The notes under the pieces are model-generated. The model had not been told where the DNA came from. It was given only the letters and a program-made list of their open reading frames with translations, and did no database searches. Source: Polyodon spathula (taxonomy: Eukaryota; Chordata; Actinopteri; Acipenseriformes; Polyodontidae). From it: a DNA stretch of 64,000 bases. The stretch spans positions 469,364-533,363 of the forward strand of contig NC_054572.1 in assembly GCF_017654505.1 (NCBI RefSeq), given 5' to 3'. Below are positions 46,456 to 59,490 of the stretch, piece after piece. The position numbers were made by a program, and so were the translations under genes. Within the stretch, counting starts at the first letter, position 1. Every line of letters starts with the position of its first letter.

Positions 46456-49400
46456 GATCATACACATAAGAGAGTCAAGGGCTGAACTGGGATTCATGCT
46501 AAGATCTCTCAAGCTCTCATTCTGCTGTTGATCTGCACAGTGATAGCGACACTACTGTGTCGAGCCCTCTTCATACAACTGTACATTCTAGTATTCACAG
46601 ATATGATAAGGCATGAAAGGTGAACAGAGGGACAGTCAAGCAGTGACACGATTAACAATCATGGCAGTCTCAACCCCCCACACCCCCAGGCATTGACTGC
46701 CCATCTGTTGACAATCTCAACCCCCCCCATGGGGAAAGAGGCACACCTCCCACACTAATCCTTCTGCTCCGGCTGTCACTCAAATCACAGTGAAAGCAAA
46801 ACAATCGCCACCTCTTTCAGAGACTGCAGAGACACAGAACAGGGACAGAGCCACCACAGGACAGGAGGCAAGGATGACAGAACACTTGAAATGGAAGCTG
46901 TCCCACCATAGTGTAGGATAACACCAAGAAGAGAGACTGAAATATCAGCAGGACCGGGGCTGGACTGTGAATTTGTAAAACAGCACTAAAGTGCTCCAAA
47001 TAAAATTGAATGAATGCATCTGTACAAAACTCTGAGGGCAACGTAGAGGCCTGGGAAGTTCACTTTGTACTATTGTTGCTTAGATTTGAAAAGAACATTA
47101 TGTCACAAAAAAAGATATGGTCTCTGTCTGAAAATGATATACGTTGGCTTAAATGTAATCAGTTCAGTGATATTTCAGTATCAGGTCCCTTGAAAAAACA
47201 CTGTGGTGGTAAAGGCAGGGGTTAAAGGGTTAAGCAAATTCCATTTTCAGTTCAAGATGGCTGCCTAGCTGGCTGTCTCCCTGGGCAGTTGTCTTTCTGG
47301 GTCAGTGAGGGACACGTCAAGAAGCCTGTATCCACGCTGTGTGACATTCAAGGGAGGGGGCTGCTGCAGACACTTGAAGTCTCTTCATGTTTTCCCTGCT
47401 GTTTATCTCCCACCCTTCTCCTTTCTCTTGTTTCAATTCAAAAAACACTCCAACAAAAATTATGAGATACAAGAATTCCAGCTAGCGCCTTCATCAGTCT
47501 TAAATGGCTCAGCTTGTTTTCTCTATAATACCTGTATACAAAGGTTTTTACAGTAAAATGTAAAAGCAAAGGGTTTAAACCAGAATCAAGTCATGTGGGT
47601 GAATGTTTCTTCATGCGTGTAATGAAGGCATTACCTGTAAAATGTGCATGCGTGCCTTGTGTATTATTAAAGCTGGACGAATGTGCAAAACCAGCATATT
47701 AACGCACAGGCAAGCATGACAAAGCACTGGTAATTATGTATAAGCATCAAATCACGGGCTAAACTTGTATCTTTTATTCAGGGAACGAGTGCTTTAAGGC
47801 TCTGCCACCAATCTGAGTCACGGGGGCTGTTAAGGATCTTGACGTTCCTGATATCCACCCCCATCCCCTGCAGGGCTGACAGGAGCAGTCCTGGTGTGAC
47901 TTTACCAGGAGCTGTCCCAGCTGCCACTCCAGAGTGCCCCAGAAGCCTGGGCTGCAGCACAGGGAACTGAGCTGTCCTGTACGAGGTGGGTCTCTGTGGA
48001 GGTGGGGTCGCCCTATTAAAAATACTGGTCTAGTGCCTGTTAGGACAGCTAGACACAAACACAATCACAGTGATAAATCACACCCTGTAAAACATTTAAA
48101 TTCAATTTGTGAGGATGATTTCTACAAACTCAAAACTAAAAACACTACCAGCAAACACTACGCAGCACACGCACCCTCGCCAAGAATCTTACACATTCAG
48201 GGGTTCTACCATGAGAAAGTACCCAGTATGTAAAGAATGGAATAATGAAAGGTCTACTGTAGACGCAATTGGATTGGTACAGTCAATATCTACAAGCATC
48301 TCCACTACACATTATCTCTGCTGGGGGGATTATAATTACATACTGCTAGCATTGAAATACATACAATGGGTACCCTTCAGAACACCCATTCATAATACAT
48401 TCATGTTAATGCATTTCTTTTTACTATGAACCATGCTGCTGTATCTAGTACTAGTGTGTTGCTGCACCAGGGAACCTGTTCAATATTCTCCCAGAGCCAT
48501 TGCAGCTAATACTCTGAGCTGATAAAGTGTCTGCTAGAATTTCTTCTTCAAGATAATGCACAGGGTTATAATAGGATCTTAGGGACAACAATCCATCCAC
48601 TCTGGAGTGGGGGAGTATTAAAATCTGAGTGGTGAAGGGATGCTGCAGTCCACATTGATAAAGCTATGCTATCCTGCATTAGGATTACCAGACTAACTCT
48701 CTAGAAGTACACAAAGCCAGGCTGACACAACCCTAACTTGGTTAAAAGCAAACAGCTGCCTGAAGTGGAAGCAAACAAAGCTTTCCTTTAACTATGCAAT
48801 AGAGCAACTGCATTTCATGACCTGGTCCAGGCTTGACCCCTGTAGCAGATTGCATAAATGTTTGTCTGCTTGACTTAGTTTCCTCTAAGTTTTGCCTTGG
48901 TACAACTTGTTGTGTTGTCACTGTGGGCCGATGATGTCCGTCACTCATCGTTCGTTTCTTAACTCAGACGGTGCAGCTGTCAGTCAGTGGTCTCCGTAGC
49001 GACAGCTCCCTAGCACCCAGACCCCTCAGCACCAAGCTTCTGTTCTATAAATACGCCCGTGAGAATCACACAGCATTAGTCACCTCCGTCAGCCCTCAGC
49101 TCTCAGACACCAGACATTTCCCACCACAGGGGCTGACAGAGGCACAGTACCCAACAAAACAGGCTTGTTACAGGGGGAGCTATCCTAAACACCCCCCCTG
49201 TGTGCTCCATTATACTGGTAAACTATAGTGAGAGCCTATACCCTGCTCACAGACAAGCCACAGATAGTAATTACCCTAACCCTAAACCAAAAGCATCAAT
49301 TAGCATTGGGTTCAATTTAAATTACCTCTATATTATTGTCTTCCATAATAACTTGCTCATGAAAGGGATATACAAGGATAGTACAGGCTGTGGTAATGTG
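46456..49400. other. upstream region, no gene seen
   Basis: Only short open frames without recognised domains. A minus-strand frame near 48064-47774 is GC-rich but shows no family resemblance. A promoter or 5' UTR exon of nfasc could lie here unseen. Confidence 0.45.
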
Positions 49401-49424
49401 CGCTTTTCTAAATTGCCCTGCAAG

Positions 49425-49620
49425 CATGCCTCAAGCCTGCCCTAGACTGGCAGGTCCAGTTTCTCTTAGAGGGAGGGTGCAGTTCAGTCTCCATGCCTCA
49501 AGCCTGCCGTGGACTGGTATGAACACCCTTTCTCTTAGGGGGCGAGGGAACATTTCAGTCTCCATGCCTCAAGCCTACCCTGGGCTGGGGGGAACACCCT
49601 TTCTCCATGCTTCAGGCATT
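49425..49620. repeat. tandem repeat of about 80 bp
   Basis: About 2.5 copies of a unit with CATGCCTCAAGCCTGCC, GGACTGG, ACACCCTTTCTCTTAGGG and TTCAGTCT. Copies are diverged by point changes and small deletions. Confidence 0.8.
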
Positions 49621-52600
49621 GCAGTTTGCATTGTTATAACATAAAGCTGTACATTTTCACATCCTAACAAAATATATATAAAAACAAAATCCTTACCAAA
49701 AATTCAGGGTGATGTGCAGATAAGTTTTGAACAGTTTCCTTCGTTAATGTCACCTGGAATAACAGAAATACATACTTAATTGATAAAAAAAAAAAAAAAA
49801 AAAAAACTGTACAGTTTATGATAGGGCATTTTAATACATGCAGCAGCTGATCGGTTTATTGGAGCTGAGGGAGAGATCAACAGGTGTATTGTGTTTAATG
49901 CCCAGCAGGGGGAGCACCTGTGGTTTAGATTACTATTACACACATGGAAAGATACAATGGGTTTTTATACATACAAAGATTCCTATTTAATATTACAAAA
50001 CGTGGAGGAAACAAATTGAAGCATTCAGGTCCATTTTCATTCCGCATCCACAGTGTGTAATGGTGCCTGAGGATCTCAGATACTTGGCTGCGTTGCTTAC
50101 TTTCCAATGCCTTTGGCTGTGGTTTTGAGCTCTGTGTTGCTTTGTTCTACAATGCGACTATAAAACACAGCATTGTGTAAAGCTCAGTGGTTGGCAATAC
50201 CACATAATAGGAGACTGTCTCGTTAGAACTAAAACCAACAGTTTACTGTCCTCCTCGAGGAGCTGTGACCTTAGCTCTCAAATGCACAACAATCTTTGCG
50301 TTCCAAAAGTTGAATGGAGATTTTGCAATAGGGGCCAGTGTAGAGTTGTTGTGAAATAATTGTTTTCTTAATAATCTGTTTGCTCGTTACTTTAAATGGA
50401 CATTACAGGAGAATGACCCACACTTATTCAACACAAGCTGAAAATGCCAACTTTCCCTAAGAGCATGCCATGCATGAAAATACAGGGATTAAGAGTAAAT
50501 TCTGCATCGTTGCTAAAAGCTCTCGCCTTTCCCTTTGTGTCATGTATTACTGCTGGCAGGATACCAACAAGCAGCTCTGAAATCCACTACAGCGCCCCCT
50601 GCTGACAGCACAGTGCCATTACCACCAGAAGAAAACCTGGTACCCCGACAGTTCAGTCTAAAATGCTAACGCAGTTCTTCCACGTCACTAAGTGATATAA
50701 CCACACTCACCTTGTCCTCTTTAAAAACCACCAGACCGCAGAGCTGCCTTTAATTTATTAGCAAAGATGAGCTCATGTTTTAGTTTTTTGCAATGGCATG
50801 CCCTCCCCACGGCGTGCTCGCTGACACTTCTCCCCGCTTTGCACAGGCCCCTCATTGTTCAAACTGTTTCCGCACAATGACCCTGCGAGCCAAAACACAG
50901 GGCTCCTCTTCAAACGAAAGTCTGCGTCACTCGAGAGCCCGAAAGACAAGACTGAAATCAAACCCTTCAGAGTGTGCAAACAAAATCAAAACCAGCTGCC
51001 TTTGACAACTCAAACAGCATTGCCGTCAGTGCTGGGAATGTCTGAACCTCTCTGTGTTCCTCTTCTACACACTGGCTTTGACACCCTCCGCTTCACTGTT
51101 GCTTCTGAGTCTGCTTCTCCTGATCAGTAATCTTTGATATATAATACATGTCGGGGATTCATTCACACAGATGGCTGAACTACCTATTGTAGGGTTTCTG
51201 TTTTCTTTTTTTTTGTCCGACCCTTGACGGTGCCATCTACTGCCAACCCTGGAAGAGAGTCGCAGCCTGCTACTGTCCTCAACCTCTGCTTCGCCAATCA
51301 GAGTGACATGGCAGTGTGACATCATACTGGCATTCAGCAGGAGGCCTGTGTTTACACGTTTCAGCAGTTCAGCATCTAGCGAACAGGACGTACCCAACCA
51401 AACAGTCCGGCATTGTCTTGCAATGAGGGGTGACACACGAGGCTGAAAACAATAGCATCATTCTACCACGTTCATTGATGATATAACGACAAGCAGAGCT
51501 GCTTAAAGTCGCTGCAAACGCCAGAGGTCTTCCGCTGCCTTTTTAACTGACCCTGTCCCCACGTCTGCCGGGTACACTTGTCTGTCCAGCTTGTCAGCAG
51601 TTTCAAGATAACAATCCTATCCAGATCCAGATATATTTTTACTGATATGTACTACATCCCCCTTAAAAACTGTTTTTAAAAGGTCTAATGTTATTTTGAA
51701 TAGCACACAGTGCCACCTACGGCTAAACGCTGTAACTACTGTTAGGGGTTTTAGCACACAATCGGGAACATTCAATTCAACTAAACAGTAGCGGATCCAA
51801 ATATGGCCACTGATAAAGAATTAGCTAAGGGACAATGCTGTGAAAATCAAACTTCAACAGTACAAGTTTATAACTCTACCCCTGTCTGTTAAACTTTAAA
51901 GATGAGGGCTTTCTTTAGATTTGCCGCTGTTTAGATCAGTAAAATAGACCCCAGTGTCTGTGGGTGGACAGAAGCTGTAACTGTACCAAATATCTTAAAA
52001 GGAAATCTGCATTTCCCCCAAAGAAATCGCTGCACAGCCACAGAGAAAGCTCACACCTTATCAAACAGTGCGAGAGAAAGAAAGGGGAGTTTCTGTTGTT
52101 TTCTCAGAAATGAGATGTAAATGTCAATGGATCTGTCCTGACTACAAAATAAAATGAATATCCTTCAATTCCCACCTAAGCTATCTTGAGAAAGTGGCAC
52201 TAACTAGAAAAGAGGCATTAATCCGAATAGGGGCAGGCATCACTGTCTTCTGTCACTTTGAATTCAACAGTACTGGCACAGAGCCCAATTATCTGTGAAA
52301 AAACACTTACTTCAGCTGCACCCGCCCACAGCACAGCGCCAGTGACTTGCCTGGATTGTAGAGACCGCACAATCAGCCAATAGACTGCAGGAAGCACCCA
52401 GGCAATCACCTATTTGGCTTGTGAATCAGCTAATTAAAAGAGGGCATATTTTATGTCTAATGTACGGGGTTAAATTATTTGAGCTGGCATTGGATTTGGC
52501 AGTGTTTTTGATCCTTCCCCAGTCAGTGTGTTATCAAAGTTGTTTGGGATTTTTTTTTTTGCATTTTTATGAGGAAAACACCATTAAAGATTTATTGGTG

Positions 52601-53760
52601 AGCAGTCAAGCCTTTTAAAATTGAACATTTTCATTAATGCACTTTTCTATCTATCCAATTACTGCAATTCTCCATATTCAATACATCTACACATACCGCA
52701 TAACATGAACAAAAAACAGCATTTTCCCCATTCAGCATAAAATATTACCGAATGCAAGATGCATCCAGAATGAACATAATGCACACTAATAATGCATAAA
52801 CTCACAAAGCTGTCAGCTAGTCAAACACATTGGGATTCTCACAGCCTAGCCACACTACCTAAATAATGTGCAATAAACACACGTTAAAGCCACATGATTG
52901 TCATTCACTTCATTTATCCCTGTGGATAATATAGTTAGTGTGAATAGAGTATTACTCAACCTTTGTTATTGGTCACTATCAAGCTTACCTAACATCTGAC
53001 ATCTATCAATTACCTGTCTAATGCATGAGTATAATGATGGATAACGGACTCAGAGATAAATGGATCAAGGGATGAGTGACTGGGAAACATTAACAGCGTT
53101 GTAATATGCATTATTCCAGCTGTGACGTTTGTGGGGTGGGGGCCGGGCAGAGCTGTAATCCCCCCCCCCCCTCCCCCACTGTCTCCACAGAGATGACCTC
53201 TTTGCTTTTCTTATGTTTTCTGGACATCAGCTGGAGGTTCACTAAAAGCTAATTCCAGCTCCCTTCTACAGTGCCTCTGTGAATTGGACACTGTCTCAAT
53301 TAAACTAATTTGGTTACTTTATTTCCAATGGCTTTGCTGTATGTGTATTATTGTAATTGGGCATTTTGTGTCACACTCTGATCTGTGTCTCCCATTTAAA
53401 AATGTTTCATTATAAAACGTACAAATGGGAAATTCTCTCTTACAACAGAATCCCGGTACTGGAGAAGGGGAAGGGGGGTTTATGGACAGAACCCCTAGAG
53501 CCTCAGACCCCAGGGTGGGTCCTGAGAAGGTGAGATCTGAGGGAGGTGTAGAGAGCTGGGAGTTGACAGGAGCAGTCGCTCGCTGTTGCAGAATGACCTA
53601 CTTTAAGAAGGAGGTTGAAAGACAGGATGCAGGAGATGCTGATGCAGAGAAGAGGCACGAGGGTCTCTTAATGCATCTTCTTTTCATTAACAGAATGCTC
53701 TGAAAATACCTGCCTAATAGTCATGTGGTTAAACTATTATGAAACTGAATTGAGTAACTG

Positions 53761-53763
<3 letters not shown>

Positions 53764-53812
<49 letters not shown>
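53764..53812. repeat. (TG)n microsatellite
   Basis: About 24 TG units. Confidence 0.95.
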
Positions 53813-53815
<3 letters not shown>

Positions 53816-54783
53816 AGGATGGCGTGTGAATCCTTAATTATCGACGCCTGGGCTATTACTGATTGTAAGGTCATTAACACTGAATTATGGTCTTTATTTG
53901 GCGGAAATTCTAGGAACTTCACAATGGGGGAGGGGCGGGGCTTGCAGGAAAGTTTTACATATAACGGTATTTTCAATTGGTCTGCCTGATACTACAGTCT
54001 TTAATAATTAAATTTAATTCTGAACATTTACAGCCATTGTATACTTAGGTATTCTATAACATAAGTATCCTAAAATATTCATGACCTCAGCTCCCCCCCA
54101 CCACCTCTTAGAAGCTGTCTGCAGTCCTGACTCCCTCTTAAACCCCCCCACAGCACCACTCTGGCCTCCTTTCTCTCACTCTAACTTCGGGCATCATGAC
54201 AAGTGGTTAAAAGTCCTGCTTGCGGCGGCTCTAGTCTCCTACACTGCTGCCAACATGCACTCACAGATCAGGCGCAAGAATCTTGACAGGTCCTCGCCTC
54301 TGTCATGCTGCAATGACTCAGTAAAACTGGACTTAACCCTTCCAGCTCCACCCAGAACTACAACACAGGATTAAACAGCAGCACTCATTAATCTGCAGGC
54401 CTCCAGCATCTGCAACATGTGTCCATTAAACACAGCACCACTGTGCTGTGTAAGATTCCTGGTGCTGAAGCATGCCCTGGATTTGCATAAGTCTGTACAG
54501 AACTCAAGTTTAAGTGCTTGTTGTCAAGTTTGCAAACGTATCAATGTTGGGCTTAGCCCTGAGCTGCAAAATCAACAATCTGAAAAATTACATTTTAAAC
54601 AAAAGCACCCATCTATATCATCTATCAATAAAGCGTCAATCAGCAAGCATAAAAACCCACCACTGGATGCAAATGACAAACGACAAATACTGCAATGAAC
54701 ATTGCTTCAGGAATGCCAGACTTGCACACAAGATACATCCTTGATAAACAACGGACCCAAATACCACTCAGACATAACAAAAG

Positions 54784-54804
54784 ACACACACACACACACA
54801 CACA

Positions 54805-54835
<31 letters not shown>
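54784..54835. repeat. (CA)n microsatellite
   Basis: CA repeat with single CT interruptions near each end. Confidence 0.95.
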
Positions 54836-54837
<2 letters not shown>

Positions 54838-56781
54838 AGCTATTGACCTCTCTCCTTCGCCATCACCACTCTTATCCAGTCACAATGATCTGCTTGCCAG
54901 TTGCCTTGGCAACACCAGTTGGGGTATTAAAAGTCCCAGAGGGTTTGTATATGCTGGCGGGGGTGGGGGGGCACGTGTAGATCCCCATTATTCAAGCAGG
55001 CAGAAGGATGCAATCAGGAGAGGCAGGCAATGGGCTTTTAACCAGCGAGATACAGCTACATATCATACAACTGAGGAGATAAAACGTTATTGTTCAGCCT
55101 GCAAGACAAGACCATAGAGAGATACATAAATACCTGTCTCAGGGGAATTAGAGACAAAATTAAACACAGATAAGAGAATGGGGAAGAGAGCGGCTAAATG
55201 TGACTTCGTTTAAATCAATGCTGAAGAGTTTTCTGAAACGGAAGCGATTTATTACCAGGTGATGCTCTGGGTGACAGTCAACTTTGTGTCTTAATTAAAA
55301 AAAAAATGTCTTAATCATTTTCTTTCTTATAGTCATTATTACTATTAGAATAAAAAAAATAACGTCTTTTAAAAAAAAAAAAGTAAAGAAAAAAAGCAAT
55401 TTGTAAAATATGAACACCCCCCACTTTCCCACACCCTAAATATTTCCCTTCCCCTAAATATTGCCATATGTTTATTATAAAGTCCAGATAGGAGGGTGAG
55501 GCAAGCTCAGCGCTGTATACTGCAAATTAAAAAGAAACAGTCGGTTACAAATGTAGACGATGTTGATTTGTTGAAGGCTGGTTAACCCCTTTGTCATGCA
55601 GTCTCCTGTAGACACAGGAACTGCTGCTGGGGCTCATTTGTCTGGCTCAGTCCACCTGCCTGTGGTTTCCATGGTGATTAACAACATTCCGTGGCTCCCA
55701 TCAGCTCTTGGCAAGCTGCCCTCCCCCTCCCACCCCCAGGAGGTAGCCAGCTTTACCAAGACAAAGGGACGCGAGACGTAACTGGTGCAGAGCCACGAAC
55801 GGGAGGCGGGGAGTAACAGTAACACATTCCCTCTGGGCTTTGAGAGAAGGCAATGGGTATAGTGTGACAAATGGGTTAATTAGACCCTGAAAAAATGTAC
55901 CTTACAGTTACCGGGACAGAAATAAAACTCCCATTGCTTAGCTGTTTCAGCCACTTCCCATTTTACCTTGAGTTGAATTGACAGGTATAAATGAAGTAAC
56001 AATCGATTCATAGAACCGGAGGAGGGTTCTTGAACTAGCTGGGGTTGAACCTGGAATGAGTTGCTGGGTCACCTGGATCATGGCTGGATATTAAAAGCAA
56101 TAGTCTAAGCTACAAGATCCATCTTGTCAGTGAGATCTATAACTGCAAAACGAGGCATGACTAGTGAAAGACATTCATTTATCAACATGGGGGTACAAGC
56201 GTTTTATGCTTGACTGAGAAATGATATGTCAGCCCCTTCGTGACTGAATACTGAAGGCAGAAGCACAAGCTACAAAATGTGGTTTCAAAATGATAAATCA
56301 CACATTTAATTGAGATGAACTTCAGCTCTGAATTAGAAAACACGAACTAACTAAAAGGTGGTGTGTTCCAATCCGGTTTTCTTCAGGTGATTCCAAAATG
56401 TGCACTATTATGATCCTGAGGAAGACTTGTCTGAACGACTCCATAAAGATGCACATTAGACAATTACCAGGACTGTGTAACAATTCCTTTCACGGTAACC
56501 TTTGTAACACTGCTAATGCCTCCAAAAACAGGCACTATTTTTCCACTACTCACACATTAAATCTCCCATCTCCTCTTAACCAGCTCCGTGCAATGTGCCC
56601 AGGACACAAGAAGTCACATCGGAACCACTGTCTAGCCTGCGGGCTTGTCATATCAGTGAAGATTCATCTCTACAGAGACAGAAAGCTATCTCCTTACTTA
56701 GACTTACTAAAAATACATGCAGCCTCAGCTTTGTACTGTGCAGAAGTACAGGTGTACCCTTCATTAATGCTGCTCAATGTA

Positions 56782-56883
56782 CCACCTGCAAGCCACCCAG
56801 ACATTGTCTTTCTTCTGGATGTCTTTGCAATCACATAATAATGGATACTGCTGCACCTCATAAATTAACTTTCCGTCGTCCAT
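56782..56883 (-). pseudogene. MADF-like fragment of a PIF/Harbinger element
   Basis: From ATG at 56883 the minus strand reads MDDGKLIYEVQQYPLL, CDCKDIQKKDNVWVACR. This is the start of a MADF DNA-binding domain (D-x-x-L-I-x-x-V-x-x-Y-P-x-L, later K-x-x-x-W), as found in the second protein of PIF/Harbinger transposons. The stretch between the two blocks is shorter than usual and homology stops after about 34 codons, so it is a relic. Confidence 0.5.
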
Positions 56884-57140
56884 GATTAACTTCTTTTGAG
56901 GCGTGACGTGTTTTGAGGCATGTGTTTGACGTGTGTCAAGGTTGTTAACCTTGCTTCTGATTGGTCAGTTTCATTCCAGTCACATGAGGAAAATAACAAA
57001 ATAGAAACAGGTTCTATTTTAGCGACGCATAATTTTCTCAAGGAGACGTCCCTTGCGTCACCCGCTGCTGGTGTGGATACTCCAGTGACTTCTAAATTAT
57101 TCGCTCTGGTCACTCACATTCAGTGTGGATGCAGCTTTAG
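56782..57140 (-). mobile_element. degraded PIF/Harbinger-type DNA transposon end
   Basis: The minus strand begins near 57139 with AAAGCTGCATCCACACTGAA then TGTGAGTGACCAGAGCGAA, which resembles the terminal region of fish Harbinger elements. It then runs through a leader with CACGTCA and CAAAACACGTCACGCCTCAA to the MADF-like ATG at 56883. The other terminus was not found, so the copy is truncated. Confidence 0.45.
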
Positions 57141-58197
57141 TGTCAGGACCATGTAGTGATCTGTCACACAGCAAACCAGCTTCCTTTTATCCTGCAGGCA
57201 CTAGACGATGCTGGCGCTTACTAAAAGAAAGACACCTTGGCTGATTTAGCTCGCATTCGGGGGGTAATTTGCAAATAAAAAGGTACCGGATCTTATCATT
57301 AAGGAAGAGGGGTAGCATGTTGGTTTCTTGACCTGATGGACTGCTCTTGATTTTCAGCAGCTCCCATATACGCTTCATGCATGTGGACCGGGGTTTCGTG
57401 TCTTATTGTTGGCATTGGGAGCTGCTTGCCAACCTTTGCCCTGCCGTGTTTTAACATAATCTTCAGGTTTGAGCCATACTAGTGGCGGGCCGACTAGTCC
57501 AATGAACAGGAGCTTTGACCTTTTGGGATGTAAAACAATTACTCATTACTGTAAAATTACTGTAACTCAGACTAATCACTGCAATAAAAACATTACCAAT
57601 CGTTGCAAACATCAAACATAAAAAGATATCTTAAAGATAAAAAATAAAATGTAATTTGAAGCTACATAGAAAAATATAATTAAATAATTTTAAATGGCCC
57701 AAGGCTGGAGGCACTTGAAGCTGGGCAACCCCAAAGAATTATTGTCATTTTGTCTGAACAAACTGGAGGAAAGGGACAGACTTCAGGAGATCAACTGCCT
57801 TTCCTGTGTTATTAATGGATACTGGAGAATAAGACATTAGATGCAACTCCCTTAAAGGACTGACAGACAGACGGTGGTGATTGATCAATACATTGATGAC
57901 AATGGACAACAACACACTGCATCAATCAACAGTGCTCGTTACTAGACTCAACTAACATTTACAATCAGTGAGCGCTTGACCATTGAGATAACCTTTAAGA
58001 GCCGTCATTTAACCATCTCTTAGAACCATAAGAAAAAAGATGTCCCAGTAGAATACTGCTGTTCCAACAAAGAACGACTGAGAAAAAATACAACCATTCC
58101 TTTCCAAACAAAAACACGACACAGACAGTACAGAAACGTGATCTTATTTAACAACAAAAACGGTACGGAATATTTAATTTATGGCATTAACAATAAT

Positions 58198-58217
58198 AAA
58201 AAAAAAAAAAAAAAAAA

Positions 58218-58254
<37 letters not shown>
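58198..58254. repeat. poly(A) followed by (TAA)n
   Basis: About 22 A followed by about 12 TAA units, as often left by the tail of a retroposed element, though no element body was recognised next to it. Confidence 0.9.
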
Positions 58255-58852
58255 TCCACAGTCTTAAAAGTAAATACCAGACCTTTTTTATTTTAAACGT
58301 CTAACAACGATCAATCATGTTTAATGTTAGCATTTCAAAACACCTCAACAGATACATCAATAACAGTGACGGTTTTTGCTATTTGATCTCTCTGTCTGCC
58401 ACACGATACAAAATGATGTGTTACAAAGGGACTTGCACATGTAAACAGACACGCTGTCTCACACGCAAGGAAACAAACACTCTCCATATGAACCACATCT
58501 CTTGCCAACAATAAACTTTGTATTAATATTAACACAAGCCATTCCATGCGAGTGAAGAAAAACAATAGAAGCATACCGCTTGTTTGTTTTAGGTTAAAAA
58601 CATTTCTGCCCGGGGTTGAACCATCTTCAGCTGGAGAAATCCATCCAAATGTACTGAAAAGGCAGTAATAACTGTCCTTAATAATTCTTCTGATCACTCA
58701 GCATCCAAGTATTGGGCTGTGTCTTCTTGTAAAGAAGCGAGACCCTGTTTGTTCGAATCTAGATGATGCTGTCAGTCAGTGGGACACTATATCTTGTTTT
58801 ATCTATCTATCACCTCTGTGTCTCTCTGTTATGTTACACACATACACCAACA

Positions 58853-58854
<2 letters not shown>

Positions 58855-58888
<34 letters not shown>
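58855..58888. repeat. (CT)n microsatellite
   Basis: About 17 CT units. Confidence 0.95.
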
Positions 58889-58890
<2 letters not shown>

Positions 58891-59403
58891 CTCACTGTCC
58901 CTCTGTCCCACCCCACCACCTCATGAATAATGAATGAGCTCCAGCCTTCCGCACACAAAGGCAGACCATGTAGACGCTGGCCCCTCCCCAGTTCCAAGAA
59001 GGAAGCAAGGTGCCAGGAGGATCACGCTGCTTCTCTTAGTCCTCCAATAGCACAGGGCATGTCACAGCACCCGGCTTGACCCCTTCACCTCCAACCATTT
59101 TCTTGCGTGTCTATCTAGAACAAAGCTGCCACAATAAAATCAATTGAATATCATCAACCTGATGAGCCTGGTGCATCTACCATCCACACTTTTTGTACAA
59201 GCCTGTCATGAGTAATTACAATTATGCATTAGGGACTATTTCAAAGGGGGCAGTGTAATGCATTATTGGAAACGTGCTTCCTGATGCACAGGGAGGGGCG
59301 CACTGGAAGTGTCTGAAATAGTGGAGATGATTCTCAGCTCCCTGATTTGGAGTTCCTGTGTCAAATCCTGACTGGCATGAGTCTAAAATGATAAACTGTC
59401 TGC

Positions 59404-59490
59404 CTCTCAAGCCTTCAGCTTTCACCACAAGCCTACACTGTCTCCCAAGTCCCTCGCCTCTGACCACATGGCCACACTGCCTTCCTCTCA
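59404..59490 (-). repeat. tRNA-derived repeat fragments
   Basis: Two diverged copies of the CTCCCAAGTCCCTCGCCTCT...ACCACATGGCCACACTGCC unit. The minus strand carries GGCAGTGTGGCCATGTGGT. Confidence 0.5.

Larger units (their letters stand above)
49621..56781. other. upstream region, no gene seen
   Basis: No conserved coding block. A(n) run at 49788-49806, C-run at 53160-53170, and TG and CA microsatellites. The 50800-51430 stretch is somewhat GC-richer with several open frames but no CpG-dense core that I would call a promoter. Confidence 0.45.

Noticed and set aside
46153..46512. 119-codon minus-strand open frame with PSSPPADPGFPAHPQQ-type repeats
   Set aside because: It is only the 29-bp minisatellite read through; the unit is not a multiple of three and shows no protein-level constraint.
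56398..56838. 146-codon plus-strand open frame
   Set aside because: Overlaps the Harbinger-like relic on the other strand and shows no known domain.
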